Source: Pseudomonadota bacterium (GTDB taxonomy: Bacteria; Pseudomonadota; Gammaproteobacteria; Steroidobacterales; Steroidobacteraceae). Taken from it: a stretch of 13,788 nucleotides of DNA. The notes beneath the pieces were generated by a model, which did not search any database, was not told the DNA's origin, and saw only the letters and a program-made list of their open reading frames with translations. Below are positions 1 to 7,604 of this stretch, one piece after another; positions within the stretch are counted from its first letter, which is position 1, and every line of letters begins with the position of its first letter. The stretch lies in the NCBI GenBank assembly GCA_023433705.1, contig JAEYUC010000094.1, forward strand, positions 1-13,788. The letters run 5' to 3'. Position numbers and translations under genes: made by a program.

Positions 1-4
1 CTTC

Positions 5-48
5 TCCCGGCTTTTCCGTGCCAGGCACCGTTCCTGGGCACCGTTCCT
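5..48. repeat. Palindromic REP-like element at window edge, next to the tatD stop
   Basis: Positions 5-30 match 11355-11380 with one mismatch, in the same orientation, and contain the palindrome GTGCCAGGCAC at 18-28. The 12-mer GGCACCGTTCCT follows in two copies, at 24-35 and 37-48 (period 13), and the second copy runs into the tatD stop codon (47-49). This is a second copy of the repeat family at 11281-11379. Only part of it may be visible because the window begins here. A role as an mRNA 3'-end structure for tatD is inferred. Confidence 0.7.
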
Positions 49-841
49 AACGCGCTGGAATTCCGAAGAACACGCGTGCGTTCGCCGTGCTGGCGGCCGC
101 GACGGCTTCGGGTGATTCATCGCGCGAAATCGCTATCGCCCGCAGCACGTTGGGGAGGTATGCCGGTTCGTTGCGCCGCGTCTTCGGCGCGGGTTTGATG
201 TCCCGCGGCAATAGATAGGGCGCGTCGGTTTCGATCATGATCCGGTCCGCCGGAATTCCCTTCACGACCTCACGCAGGTGTACCCCGCGGCGCTCGTCGT
301 TGATCCAGCCGGTGATGCCGATGAAGAGTCCGAGCTCGAGATAGGCATCGCGTTCCTTCTCGCCGGCCGTGAAACAGTGTGCGACGCCGCCTTTGATCGT
401 GGCGCGATGCTCGCGCAGGATCGCGAAGAAATCCTCGTGCGCGTCGCGTTGATGAAGGAATACGGGCTTGCCGACTTTCGCGGCGACTTCGAGCTGCCAG
501 TGGAACGCGCGCCTTTGCAGGTCGCGCGGCGAGAAGTCGCGGAAGTAGTCGAGGCCGCATTCGCCGACCGCGACGACTTCGTTCTCGCGCGCGGCGGCCT
601 CCAGCGCGGGCAGTGCTTCGGCGGTGAGATCGGCCGCGTGATGTGGATGCACACCGGCGGTGGCGAACAGCACGCCCGGATGCGCACGGGACAACGCGAT
701 GGCCTTGGCCGTGCTTTCCTCGCTCGACCCGGTGACCACCATCTGCACGACGCCCTGGGCGGCGGCGCGCGCCAACACGGCGTCGCGATCCGGATCGAAA
801 CTGTCGTGGGCGAGGTTGGCGCCGATGTCGATGAGTTGCAC
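47..841 (-). CDS. tatD: TatD family metal-dependent hydrolase/DNase
   Basis: This is a 264-residue TIM-barrel metal-dependent hydrolase of the TatD family. In E. coli TatD is a cytoplasmic 3'-5' exonuclease linked to DNA repair and, by its history, to the Tat export locus. The family landmarks are all present: IDIGANL at the N-terminus (the TatD-proper form without the HxH motif of YcfH/YjjV), TAGVHPH at 61-67, GECGLD with E94, H130 in FLHQRDAHE, H155 in AHCF, and ETDAPYLLPRD with D206. The RRNEPAYLP segment near 222-230 also matches TatD rather than its paralogues. The start is GTG; an in-frame TGA (the stop of the upstream gene) lies seven codons before it, and a GGAAAG ribosome-binding site is suitably spaced. 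It lies 15 bp after the acyltransferase gene and is probably cotranscribed with it. No tatABC genes are nearby. Confidence 0.95.
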   Translation of the reverse strand: MQLIDIGANLAHDSFDPDRDAVLARAAAQGVVQMVVTGSSEESTAKAIALSRAHPGVLFATAGVHPHHAADLTAEALPALEAAARENEVVAVGECGLDYFRDFSPRDLQRRAFHWQLEVAAKVGKPVFLHQRDAHEDFFAILREHRATIKGGVAHCFTAGEKERDAYLELGLFIGITGWINDERRGVHLREVVKGIPADRIMIETDAPYLLPRDIKPAPKTRRNEPAYLPNVLRAIAISRDESPEAVAAASTANARVFFGIPAR

Positions 842-856
842 TGATGGCTTTCCAGC

Positions 857-2017
857 TCAGATCTTGAGGATCCAGCGCCTGCGGTGGCAGTACAGCAGGA
901 TCAGCAGGATGAACGCCATGCACAGCAGGCCGAACACGAGCGACGCCGCGCGCGGCTCGAGGAACTGGCTCAGCCACTGCTGGCCGCCGTCGCGCAACGA
1001 CAGCGGCGCTTCCTTCGTGCCGAACCAGTTCGCGTCGATCAACGGCATCATGAGCCAATTGATGATGTAGGCGAGCAGCGGGTTCTCGCCGAAGATGCGC
1101 GCCGGCTGCAGTACCTGCGTCACGCCGGGCTGCTGCGAGACCGGCATCAACAGGCCCAGCAGCGCGAGCGCGAAGCCGGCGCTGAACAGCGCGAACGTGC
1201 TCGTCCAGATGTTCTTGACGATCGGGCAGAGCGGCTCGAGCAGATAGGCGAGGGTCATCATCGCCGCGCCGGCGAGCATCGCCGTGGCCGCCGGCCGTTT
1301 CGCATCGGGCCGCGCGAGATGCATGCCGGTGAGCACGCCCGCGAGCACGTTGAAACACGCCGGCCAGGTCGAAAGGATGCCTTCCGGATCGAACACGACC
1401 TCACCGTCGATCCTGTAATGCTGGAAGAAATGCTGCGTGCCGATCACGGCGCGGTCGATGTACGCGCCCCAGTTGCCGACCGGATCGAAGCGCGGCGCGC
1501 CGAAGCCGGGCACCGGCACGAAATAGAGCAGAGCCCAGTAGGAAACGAGGATGCCGACCGAGGTCCACAAGATGAGCCCGGTGCGGAAGCTCAGCGCGCC
1601 GGAGGCGTCCTGGCGAGCGGTCAGTACGACGAATGCGCCCGCGATGCCGTAACACAGGCCGATGCGCGACAACACGCTCGGGATGCGCACGGTCTCCAGA
1701 TCCGGCGTGGAATAGAAATTGAGCAGGAAGCCGAGCGCGACGAGTACGAACGCGCGCCACAACACGTGGCGCAGCAGCGCCTGGCGGGAGTCACCCTTGG
1801 CTGAGCGTCGCGCATACGACAACGGCATCGCGACGCCGATGCAGAACAGGAATCCGGGCGCCACCATGTCGACGATCGCCCAGCCTTCCCACTGCACGTG
1901 CGTGATGAACGAGTAGTTCGTCGACCACGACCCGGGGGTCATGTTGAGCAGCATCACGACGATCGTGATACCGCGCAGTACATCGAGGGCGTCCCATCGC
2001 ATGCTTCGGCCGGCCAT
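857..2017 (-). CDS. NagX/HGSNAT-type membrane acyltransferase (DUF5009/DUF1624-like)
   Basis: This 386-residue polytopic membrane protein belongs to the heparan-alpha-glucosaminide N-acetyltransferase-like group (COG4299 type). Relatives are thought to move acyl groups across the membrane onto sugars; the bacterial NagX branch is tied to GlcNAc/chitin use. The N-terminus shows the family signature RWDALDVLRGITIVVMLLNM, then ITHVQWEGW with the conserved His at residue 40, then DMVAPGFLFCIGVAMP, where the relatives have DLVFPFFLFIVG. About ten hydrophobic segments follow, and the C-terminus is a basic CHRRRWILKI. The ATG at 2017 is preferred over the one at 2059 because AAGAGG lies 7 nt upstream of it, while 2059 has no ribosome-binding site. 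tatD starts 15 bp after the stop. No GlcNAc catabolic genes are in the window, so the substrate is unknown. The family call is firm and the reaction is inferred. Confidence 0.85.
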   Translation of the reverse strand: MAGRSMRWDALDVLRGITIVVMLLNMTPGSWSTNYSFITHVQWEGWAIVDMVAPGFLFCIGVAMPLSYARRSAKGDSRQALLRHVLWRAFVLVALGFLLNFYSTPDLETVRIPSVLSRIGLCYGIAGAFVVLTARQDASGALSFRTGLILWTSVGILVSYWALLYFVPVPGFGAPRFDPVGNWGAYIDRAVIGTQHFFQHYRIDGEVVFDPEGILSTWPACFNVLAGVLTGMHLARPDAKRPAATAMLAGAAMMTLAYLLEPLCPIVKNIWTSTFALFSAGFALALLGLLMPVSQQPGVTQVLQPARIFGENPLLAYIINWLMMPLIDANWFGTKEAPLSLRDGGQQWLSQFLEPRAASLVFGLLCMAFILLILLYCHRRRWILKI

Positions 2018-2394
2018 CTGAATACCTCTTGTCGTGGCCGTCCTGGCGCTGGCGTCCATTCTAGGGATTTTTGCCGCACGCTGAAGCGGACCGCCCCAAT
2101 ACCAAATCTTCGGCTCGCGGCAGTGCCGCCACGAAGTCTTCCGCCGGTCATCCGTTTTAGTTAGGACCGCAACCGCGACCGCGCAGCGGCGAGAAAAGTG
2201 TTCGCACGGCTGTCGATTTACAGTGCTCGCATTCGTCCACTACTGGATAAAAGCGACGATGAAAATCTCACATGGCGCGCATGACAGATGACAGGTGTTC
2301 CCCCGCCGGTTTTCCTTTACTCTTTGCGCCTGCCGTGATTCGGGCTCTTTGAAAACACGGCGAAATCGGCCACAGGATCAGGGACTTACAGCGC
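2018..2394. other. Divergent intergenic region between the acyltransferase and the efflux operon
   Basis: This 377-bp stretch has no convincing gene. It must hold promoters for both divergent units, but I find no strong sigma70 pair. TTGAAA at 2349-2354 followed after 18 bp by CAGGAT is weak, and TTTACA at 2217-2222 is too far from GGATAA at 2245-2250. Two possible protein-binding sites are visible: the perfect palindrome GCGGCAGTGCCGC at 2117-2129 and the tandem heptamer ATGACAG twice at 2281-2294. AGGGA about 10 nt before the ATG at 2395 is the likely ribosome-binding site of the adaptor gene. Confidence 0.5.
2025..2030 (-). promoter_or_regulatory. Ribosome-binding site that sets the start of the acyltransferase
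   Basis: AAGAGG on the minus strand lies 7 nt before the ATG at 2015-2017. The in-frame ATG 14 codons further upstream (2057-2059) has no purine-rich site before it, so the shorter protein is favoured. Confidence 0.7.
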
Positions 2395-3627
2395 ATGGCT
2401 CTCGACACCGAGACACTGAGCTCGCTTCGCATCGATCGTACACAGCAACCCTCGGACGGCGGTCCCGGCAAACGCATCGTTGGCTGGATCATCGGTGGCG
2501 CCGCGCTCGTCGCCGCGATTGTCGTGAGCCTCTGGTTGTTCGGCGGCAAGACAACCGAAGTCACCACGATCACCGCGGAGGCGGAGACCACGGGTCCGAG
2601 TCTCGGCAACTCCGTTTTGAATGCGTCGGGTTACGTCGTCGCGCGCCGCATCTCCACCGTGTCCTCGAAAGTCATGGGCAAGATCGCCGAGATCTATGTC
2701 GAGGAAGGCATGGAAGTGAAGGAAGGCGACGTGCTCGCGCGCCTCGATCCGATCAACACCAGGACCATGCTCACGATGGCGGAACGCGAGCTCGAAGCGC
2801 AGCGCCGCAATCTCGCGGAAATCGAGGTGCGGCTCGCCGAGGCCGAACGCAACCTCGGACGCAACGAACAACTGGTCAAGCAGCAGCTCATCAGCCAGAC
2901 CGCGCTCGACGCTTCGCGCGCCGAGGTCAACGCGCTCAAGGCACGGCTCGATGCTTCGAAGGCGCAGGTGAAGGTCGCCGAGAGCGGCCTGCAGGTGCGA
3001 CGTGTCGACTACGCCGATCTCGAAGTGCGCGCTCCATTCTCGGGCGTCGTGATCTCGAAGAACGCGCAGCCGGGCGAGATGATCTCGCCGATGTCGAGCG
3101 GCGGATTCACGCGCACCGGCATCGCGACCATCGTCGACATGGACTCGCGCGAGGTCGAGGTCGACGTCAACGAGTCGTACATCAATCGCGTGAAGCCCAA
3201 TCAACGCGTCGAGGCCACGCTCGATGCGTATCCGGATTCGCCGCTGCCGGCGCACGTCATCAACATCGTGCCGACCGCGGATCGCACGAAGGCCACGGTG
3301 CGCGTGCGCATCGGCTTCGAGAAGCTCGAGCCGCGCATCCTGCCCGACATGGGCATCAAGGTACGTTTCCTCGACGACGCTCCCGCGCAGGAGGCGAACG
3401 CGGGGCCGCGCATCCGCGTGCCCGAGGGCGCGGTGCAACGCGAGGGTGGCGAGGCCTACGTGTGGGTGGTCAATGACGGCCGCGCCGAACGGCGCGCCGT
3501 GACGCTGGGCTCCCAAAGCGAAGGCTCGGTGGAGATCCGTGCGGGCGTGCGGAGCGGCGAGGAGCTGATCTCGCCGGTCGTACAAGGCCTCGAGGACGGC
3601 GCCAAGGTCAGACTCAAGCAAAGCTGA
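2395..3627 (+). CDS. HlyD/MacA-type periplasmic adaptor of an efflux system
   Basis: This 410-residue membrane-fusion protein should link an inner-membrane ABC exporter to an outer-membrane channel across the periplasm. It begins with a short cytoplasmic tail, then one transmembrane segment at about 28-50 (VGWIIGGAALVAAIVVSLWL). A first lipoyl half follows around 86-118 (MGKIAEIYVEEGMEVKEGDVLARLDP). An alpha-helical hairpin of coiled-coil type spans about 124-204, the second lipoyl half is at 205-231 (VRAPFSGVVISKNAQPGEMI), and beta-barrel and membrane-proximal domains fill 240-410. The length and order are typical of the RND/MacA adaptor family. It is the first gene of the operon, 33 bp before the ATPase start. 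The substrate cannot be read from the sequence. No outer-membrane factor of the TolC type is encoded in this window. Confidence 0.93.
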   Translation: MALDTETLSSLRIDRTQQPSDGGPGKRIVGWIIGGAALVAAIVVSLWLFGGKTTEVTTITAEAETTGPSLGNSVLNASGYVVARRISTVSSKVMGKIAEIYVEEGMEVKEGDVLARLDPINTRTMLTMAERELEAQRRNLAEIEVRLAEAERNLGRNEQLVKQQLISQTALDASRAEVNALKARLDASKAQVKVAESGLQVRRVDYADLEVRAPFSGVVISKNAQPGEMISPMSSGGFTRTGIATIVDMDSREVEVDVNESYINRVKPNQRVEATLDAYPDSPLPAHVINIVPTADRTKATVRVRIGFEKLEPRILPDMGIKVRFLDDAPAQEANAGPRIRVPEGAVQREGGEAYVWVVNDGRAERRAVTLGSQSEGSVEIRAGVRSGEELISPVVQGLEDGAKVRLKQS

Positions 3628-3649
3628 GAACACATTCCCGTATTGGCAG

Positions 3650-3653
3650 AGGG
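3650..3653 (+). promoter_or_regulatory. Ribosome-binding site that sets the ATPase start
   Basis: AGGG with flanking purines lies 7 nt before the ATG at 3661. The longer reading frame from the TTG at 3643 would place this site inside the coding region, so the ATG is preferred. Confidence 0.6.
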
Positions 3654-3660
3654 CAGGAAC

Positions 3661-4380
3661 ATGTCGGCAGTCGAACAGCAGGTAGTTGGGCGGGCGGATC
3701 CGGTGGTGGTGAAGCTGCGAGGCGTTGCCAAGCAGTACAAGCGCGGCAACGAAGTCGTGCCGGTGCTCGAGAAGCTGGACCTCGACCTGCCACGCGGCGA
3801 CTTCGTGGCGTTGATGGGGCCGTCGGGTTCGGGCAAGACCACGCTGCTGAACCTCATCGGTGGGCTCGATCGTCCGACCACCGGCAGCATCGACGTCGAC
3901 GGGGTTTCGATCGACCGGCTCTCTAACGCGGCGCTCGGCCGCTGGCGCGCCGATCATGTCGGCTTCGTGTTCCAGATGTACAACCTGCTGCCCGTCCTCA
4001 CGGCGGAGCGCAACGTCGAACTACCGTTGCTGCTGACGAAGCTCGGCCGCGCGGAGCGGCTCAAGCGCGTGCACACGGCGCTCAAACTCGTCGGTCTCGG
4101 CGAACGCATGAAACACAAGCCGCGCGAACTGTCGGGCGGCCAGGAGCAGCGCGTGGGCATCGCGCGCGCGATCGTCACGGACCCGACGCTGCTGCTGTGC
4201 GACGAGCCGACAGGCGACCTCGACCGCAAGTCCGGCGACGAAGTGCTCGACCTGCTGCAGGCGCTCAACAAGGAACATGGCAAGACCATCGTGATGGTCA
4301 CCCACGATCCGCACGCCGCGGAGCGCGCGAATCGCGTGTTGCACCTGGAGAAGGGGCGCCTCGAGCGGGAGGTCAAGTAA
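3661..4380 (+). CDS. ABC transporter ATP-binding protein (MacB/LolD type)
   Basis: This 239-residue nucleotide-binding subunit of a type VII (MacB/LolD/FtsE-like) ABC system powers the two permeases encoded next. All catalytic elements are present: Walker A GPSGSGKT at 53-60, Q-loop Q105 in FVFQMYNLLPVLTAERNVELPL (the MacB/LolD-style phrasing), signature LSGGQ at 157-161, Walker B LLLCDEPT at 177-184 with the catalytic E182, D-loop GDLD, and the switch His H215 in VMVTHD. The residue after the signature is Glu (LSGGQEQR), where many relatives have Gln. The protein is a lone ATPase domain, unlike E. coli MacB, where ATPase and permease are fused. Its TAA stop abuts the ATG of the first permease, which suggests translational coupling. 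Confidence 0.95.
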   Translation: MSAVEQQVVGRADPVVVKLRGVAKQYKRGNEVVPVLEKLDLDLPRGDFVALMGPSGSGKTTLLNLIGGLDRPTTGSIDVDGVSIDRLSNAALGRWRADHVGFVFQMYNLLPVLTAERNVELPLLLTKLGRAERLKRVHTALKLVGLGERMKHKPRELSGGQEQRVGIARAIVTDPTLLLCDEPTGDLDRKSGDEVLDLLQALNKEHGKTIVMVTHDPHAAERANRVLHLEKGRLEREVK

Positions 4381-5541
4381 ATGGCCTGGCTGTCGTTTCT
4401 CTGGGCGAACCTCACGCGGCGCAAGCTGCGCCTCGTGTTCACGCTCGCCTCGATCATCCTGGCGTTCCTGATGTTCGGAATGCTCGACGCATTGCGCACG
4501 TCGTTGTCCCAGGCGGTCAACCTCACCGGCGCGGACCGGCTGATCACGATCAGCAAGGTGTCGATCATCGATTCCTTCCCGGTGTCTCACTACCAGAAAG
4601 TGCGGGCCGTGCCGGGCGTGAAGGCCGTGGTGCACCTGAACTGGTTCGGCGGTGTCTACAAGGACAGCAAGCAGCAGATCCCGGTGTTCCCGCTGAACGT
4701 CGACGAATTCTTCGACGTTTACCCCGAGGTGAAGCTTTCACCGGAAGAACTCGCCGCGTGGAAGGCGGATCGTCAGGGCATGGTCATCGGCCGCGTGGTC
4801 GCGGACAACTACGGCTGGAAGAAGGGCGATCGCGTGCCGATCAAGTCCTCGATCTTCCGCAAGGCGAACAACAGCGACACCTGGGAATTCAACATCGTCG
4901 GCATTTACACGGTGGAGAACAGCGCGGGCTGGGACAACCAGAGCGCGATGTTCCACTACGACTACTACAACGAGTCGTTGCAGTTCGGTCGCGACCAGAT
5001 CGGCTGGATGACGATCAAGGTCGCGGATCCATCCCAGTCCGAGGCGATCGCCAAACGCATCGACGCGCAGTTCGAGAACTCGGCCGACGAAACCAAGACC
5101 GCGACGGAAAAGGCGTTCACGAAGCAGTTCCTCGAGCAGATCGGCAACATCGGCCAGATCCTGGTATCGGTGGTGTTCGCCGTGTTCTTCGTGATGCTGC
5201 TCGTGACCGCGAACACGATGGCGTTATCGGTGCGCGAGCGAACGAATGAAATCGGCGTATTGAAGACCCTGGGCTTCAGCTCCGGATCGATCCTGCGCCT
5301 GATCGTGGGTGAAGCCGTGCTGCTCACGGTCGTCGGCGGGTTGATAGGGTTCGGCCTCGGAGCGCTGTTCGTGAAAGGCCTGCAACCGATGATGACCCGG
5401 TATTTCCCGCTGTTCGAGATCGCCGACAGCACGCTCATCACCGCGCTGGTGCTGATGATCGGGCTAGGCGTCGTCACGGGGCTATGGCCCGCGATGACCG
5501 CGATGCGACTCAAGATCGTCGACGCGCTGCGCAGAGGCTGA
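4381..5541 (+). CDS. ABC transporter permease 1, MacB_PCD plus FtsX domains
   Basis: This 386-residue inner-membrane subunit has the four-helix MacB/FtsX topology. The first transmembrane segment lies at about 17-38 and is followed by a large periplasmic domain at about 40-250 (MacB-PCD type). Three C-terminal segments lie at about 257-281, 303-331 and 352-376. The short loop RERTNEIGVLKTLGFS at 285-300 is the typical cytoplasmic coupling element that contacts the ATPase. Such systems drive periplasmic substrates outward by a mechanotransmission-like movement. Permease 1 starts directly after the ATPase stop and ends at 5541, where its stop codon overlaps the ribosome-binding site of permease 2. 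Its sequence differs clearly from permease 2, so the transporter is probably a heterodimer. Confidence 0.92.
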   Translation: MAWLSFLWANLTRRKLRLVFTLASIILAFLMFGMLDALRTSLSQAVNLTGADRLITISKVSIIDSFPVSHYQKVRAVPGVKAVVHLNWFGGVYKDSKQQIPVFPLNVDEFFDVYPEVKLSPEELAAWKADRQGMVIGRVVADNYGWKKGDRVPIKSSIFRKANNSDTWEFNIVGIYTVENSAGWDNQSAMFHYDYYNESLQFGRDQIGWMTIKVADPSQSEAIAKRIDAQFENSADETKTATEKAFTKQFLEQIGNIGQILVSVVFAVFFVMLLVTANTMALSVRERTNEIGVLKTLGFSSGSILRLIVGEAVLLTVVGGLIGFGLGALFVKGLQPMMTRYFPLFEIADSTLITALVLMIGLGVVTGLWPAMTAMRLKIVDALRRG

Positions 5542-5544
5542 GGT
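5540..5544 (+). promoter_or_regulatory. Ribosome-binding site of permease 2, overlapping the permease 1 stop
   Basis: GAGGT lies 7 nt before the ATG at 5552 and overlaps the TGA at 5539-5541. This arrangement would let ribosomes ending permease 1 restart on permease 2 and keep the two subunits in balance. Confidence 0.6.
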
Positions 5545-5551
5545 AACCGAC

Positions 5552-6751
5552 ATGGCAAACACGTTCTCACAGATCGGCGCCGTGACGGCGATGAATGTCC
5601 GCAACATCCCGGAGCGATGGGCGTCCTCGCTCATCGCGGTGATCGGCATCGCGGGCGTGACGCTCGTACTGATCGCCGTGTTGTCGATCGCGGCGGGCTT
5701 CCGGCAGGCGCTCGAATTGTCTGGGTCGCCCGACGTCGGGGTGATCCTGCGGTCGGGCTCGACCAACGAGATGAGTTCGGGCTTCGGCCAGGACCAGGTC
5801 ACGATCATCGCCGACGCGCCGGGCGTGAAGCGCGACACCAATGGCAAACCCATCGTGTCCGCGGAGCTGTACGTCCTCGCCGAAGGCAAGCTCAAGAACA
5901 AGGAGACGGGCGCGAACCTGCCGTTCCGCGGCGTGTCGCCCTCGGCGCCGCAGCTACGCAAGTCCTTCAAGATCGAGAAGGGCAGGATGATGCGCGAGGG
6001 CACCAATGAGATCGTCGTCGGCAAAGGCGTCGTCGCCAACTACGAGAACATCGACGTCGGCAAGACGGTTCGCTGGGGCAACGCCGACTGGGTGATCGTC
6101 GGCCTGTTCAGCGACGACGGCGGTATCGCCGAGTCGGAGGCCTGGGGCGACGCGCGGCTCGTGCAGTCGGTCTGGAATCGCGGCACGAGTTATCAGTCGG
6201 TGCGTGTGCGACTCGCGGACGCCTCGGATGCGACGCTCAAGAAGTTCAAGGACACCCTCACCAAGGATCCGCGCGTCCAGGTAGCGGTTCAGCGCGAACC
6301 GGAGTTCTACGCCGAGCAGCAGCAGCTCATGTCGACGCTCATCAAGGGTGCGGGCTTCGCGTTCGCGATCATGATGGGCCTCGCCGCCATTCTCGCCGCC
6401 GTCAATACCATGTTGAATGCGGTGGCGAGCCGTGTGCGCGAGATCGCGACGCTGCGCGCGATGGGATTCGGCGCGGCGCCGGTGGTGTTTTCGGTCCTTA
6501 TCGAGGCCATACTACTCGGCGCGGCGGGTGGCTTGCTCGGCGGCATCCTCGCGATGGTCTTCCTCAACGGCATGCAGAGCTCGACGATGAATTTCCAGAC
6601 GTTCAGCCAGATCACGTATGCGTTCACGGTGACTCCGCAACTCATGATCGCGGGGATCATCTACGGCCTGGTGCTGACGTTCATCGCGGGGATATTCCCC
6701 GGTATCCGCGCGGCGCGCATGCCGATCACCACGGGTCTGCGCGAGTTGTGA
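5552..6751 (+). CDS. ABC transporter permease 2, MacB_PCD plus FtsX domains
   Basis: This is the second inner-membrane permease, 399 residues long, with the same four-helix layout. A transmembrane segment at about 24-48 is followed by a periplasmic domain at about 50-262. Three further segments lie at about 265-288, 310-338 and 362-386. The FtsX coupling motif appears as SRVREIATLRAMGFGAAP at 293-310, the counterpart of RERTNEIGVLKTLGFS in permease 1. The protein ends in RAARMPITTGLREL, the usual FtsX-family C-terminal phrase. The two permeases share a fold but few identical stretches, so they look like an old duplication in a heteromeric exporter. Its stop TGA overlaps the GTG start of the next gene (GTGA). 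Confidence 0.92.
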   Translation: MANTFSQIGAVTAMNVRNIPERWASSLIAVIGIAGVTLVLIAVLSIAAGFRQALELSGSPDVGVILRSGSTNEMSSGFGQDQVTIIADAPGVKRDTNGKPIVSAELYVLAEGKLKNKETGANLPFRGVSPSAPQLRKSFKIEKGRMMREGTNEIVVGKGVVANYENIDVGKTVRWGNADWVIVGLFSDDGGIAESEAWGDARLVQSVWNRGTSYQSVRVRLADASDATLKKFKDTLTKDPRVQVAVQREPEFYAEQQQLMSTLIKGAGFAFAIMMGLAAILAAVNTMLNAVASRVREIATLRAMGFGAAPVVFSVLIEAILLGAAGGLLGGILAMVFLNGMQSSTMNFQTFSQITYAFTVTPQLMIAGIIYGLVLTFIAGIFPGIRAARMPITTGLREL

Positions 6752-7578
6752 GGCCCGAACGCGGTTCCAGGTGGTCAGGGGCGCTGGCCTGGGCCGGCGC
6801 CTCTTCGCTTCTTTTCTGCTCGCTGTCTTTGGCGCAGTCGCAGACCGATTGGGCTGACATCGAAGGCCGCATCCAGTACGCGTATTACACCAATGACGCG
6901 CGCGCGCTCGAAAGCGTGCTGACGTCGCTCAAGCCCAAGGCCGTGGAGGGTGAAGATCCGGAAGCCTCGACCGATGCGGGCTCGCGCCATTACTTCAGCG
7001 CGCTGGCCCACTACCGCGTGGCACAGGTGCTGGCCGCGACGGACAAGGCGCGCTCGCGCCGCGCGATCGGCGCCTGTGGCGACGAAACCGACGCGGCCGT
7101 GAAGGCGCTGCCGAAGGTGCCGGTGGGGCTCGACGATTCTCCCGAGGCGCGGCGTCGGCGCGCGGAGAACTACGCGCTCGCGACCGCCTGCACGCTCGCG
7201 GGCCGCGAGATGAGTTCCTTGCCGCTGCTCGGCGGACGTATCGGTTCGCGCATCGACGAGGCGGTCAGGCTCGAGCCCAGGAATCCGCGCGTACGGCTGG
7301 TCGAGGCGCTGGCCGCGCACGAACGCGCCGGCAAGGACGCGGCCGCGAAGGCCCAGGCCGTCGCCAAGCTGCGCGCGGTGACGCAGATGTTCGAGGCGGC
7401 GCGCGCGGGCCCGTCGACGACGCCGGAGTGGGGCGCGGCGGATGCCTATGCCTTCCTCGGGCGCGTGTTGCTCGAGCAGCGCGACGTCGTGGGCGCGCGC
7501 GAGGCGCTGGAGCGTGCGCTGCTCATCGCGCCCGATTACGCGATGGCGCGGCAGTTGATGTCGCAGATCACGCGGTAA
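6748..7578 (+). CDS. Secreted protein with C-terminal TPR-like segment, last gene of the efflux operon
   Basis: I do not recognise a named family. The 276-residue product starts with GTG, overlaps the permease 2 stop by 4 bp, and has a signal peptide: a basic start (MRPERGSRW), a hydrophobic core at about 11-28, and a likely cut after SLA at 27-29. C24 does not sit in a proper lipobox, so a soluble periplasmic form is favoured. The rest is alpha-helical and rich in Ala and Arg. The stretch from about 225 to 275 reads like one or two tetratricopeptide repeats (AYAFLGRVLLEQRDVVGAREALERALLIAPDYAMA, partly quoted by position 231-265). Two cysteines, C73 and C111 by approximate count, could pair in the periplasm. 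Coupling to the permease suggests a periplasmic accessory factor for the exporter, which is inference. Confidence 0.75.
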   Translation: MRPERGSRWSGALAWAGASSLLFCSLSLAQSQTDWADIEGRIQYAYYTNDARALESVLTSLKPKAVEGEDPEASTDAGSRHYFSALAHYRVAQVLAATDKARSRRAIGACGDETDAAVKALPKVPVGLDDSPEARRRRAENYALATACTLAGREMSSLPLLGGRIGSRIDEAVRLEPRNPRVRLVEALAAHERAGKDAAAKAQAVAKLRAVTQMFEAARAGPSTTPEWGAADAYAFLGRVLLEQRDVVGAREALERALLIAPDYAMARQLMSQITR

Positions 7579-7604
7579 GAATCAGCCCGCCATCTCCAGC
7601 TAGA

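Noticed and set aside
884..1804. 306-codon plus-strand frame
   Set aside because: It is antisense to the acyltransferase and rich in Arg, Gln and His; a GC-driven shadow.
2260..2292. Ten-codon mini-ORF in the divergent intergenic region
   Set aside because: It has no ribosome-binding site, no attenuation-type codon run and no paired hairpins.
2386..3957. Long open frame of 523 codons on the minus strand
   Set aside because: It lies opposite the adaptor and ATPase genes, is very rich in Arg, His and Asp, and shows no domain. It is a shadow frame caused by high GC.
7428..7604. N-terminal extension of fadH upstream of 7605
   Set aside because: It overlaps the end of the preceding gene in another frame, is Arg/Ala-rich, and has no counterpart in FadH; the family sequence begins at KYPHLF.
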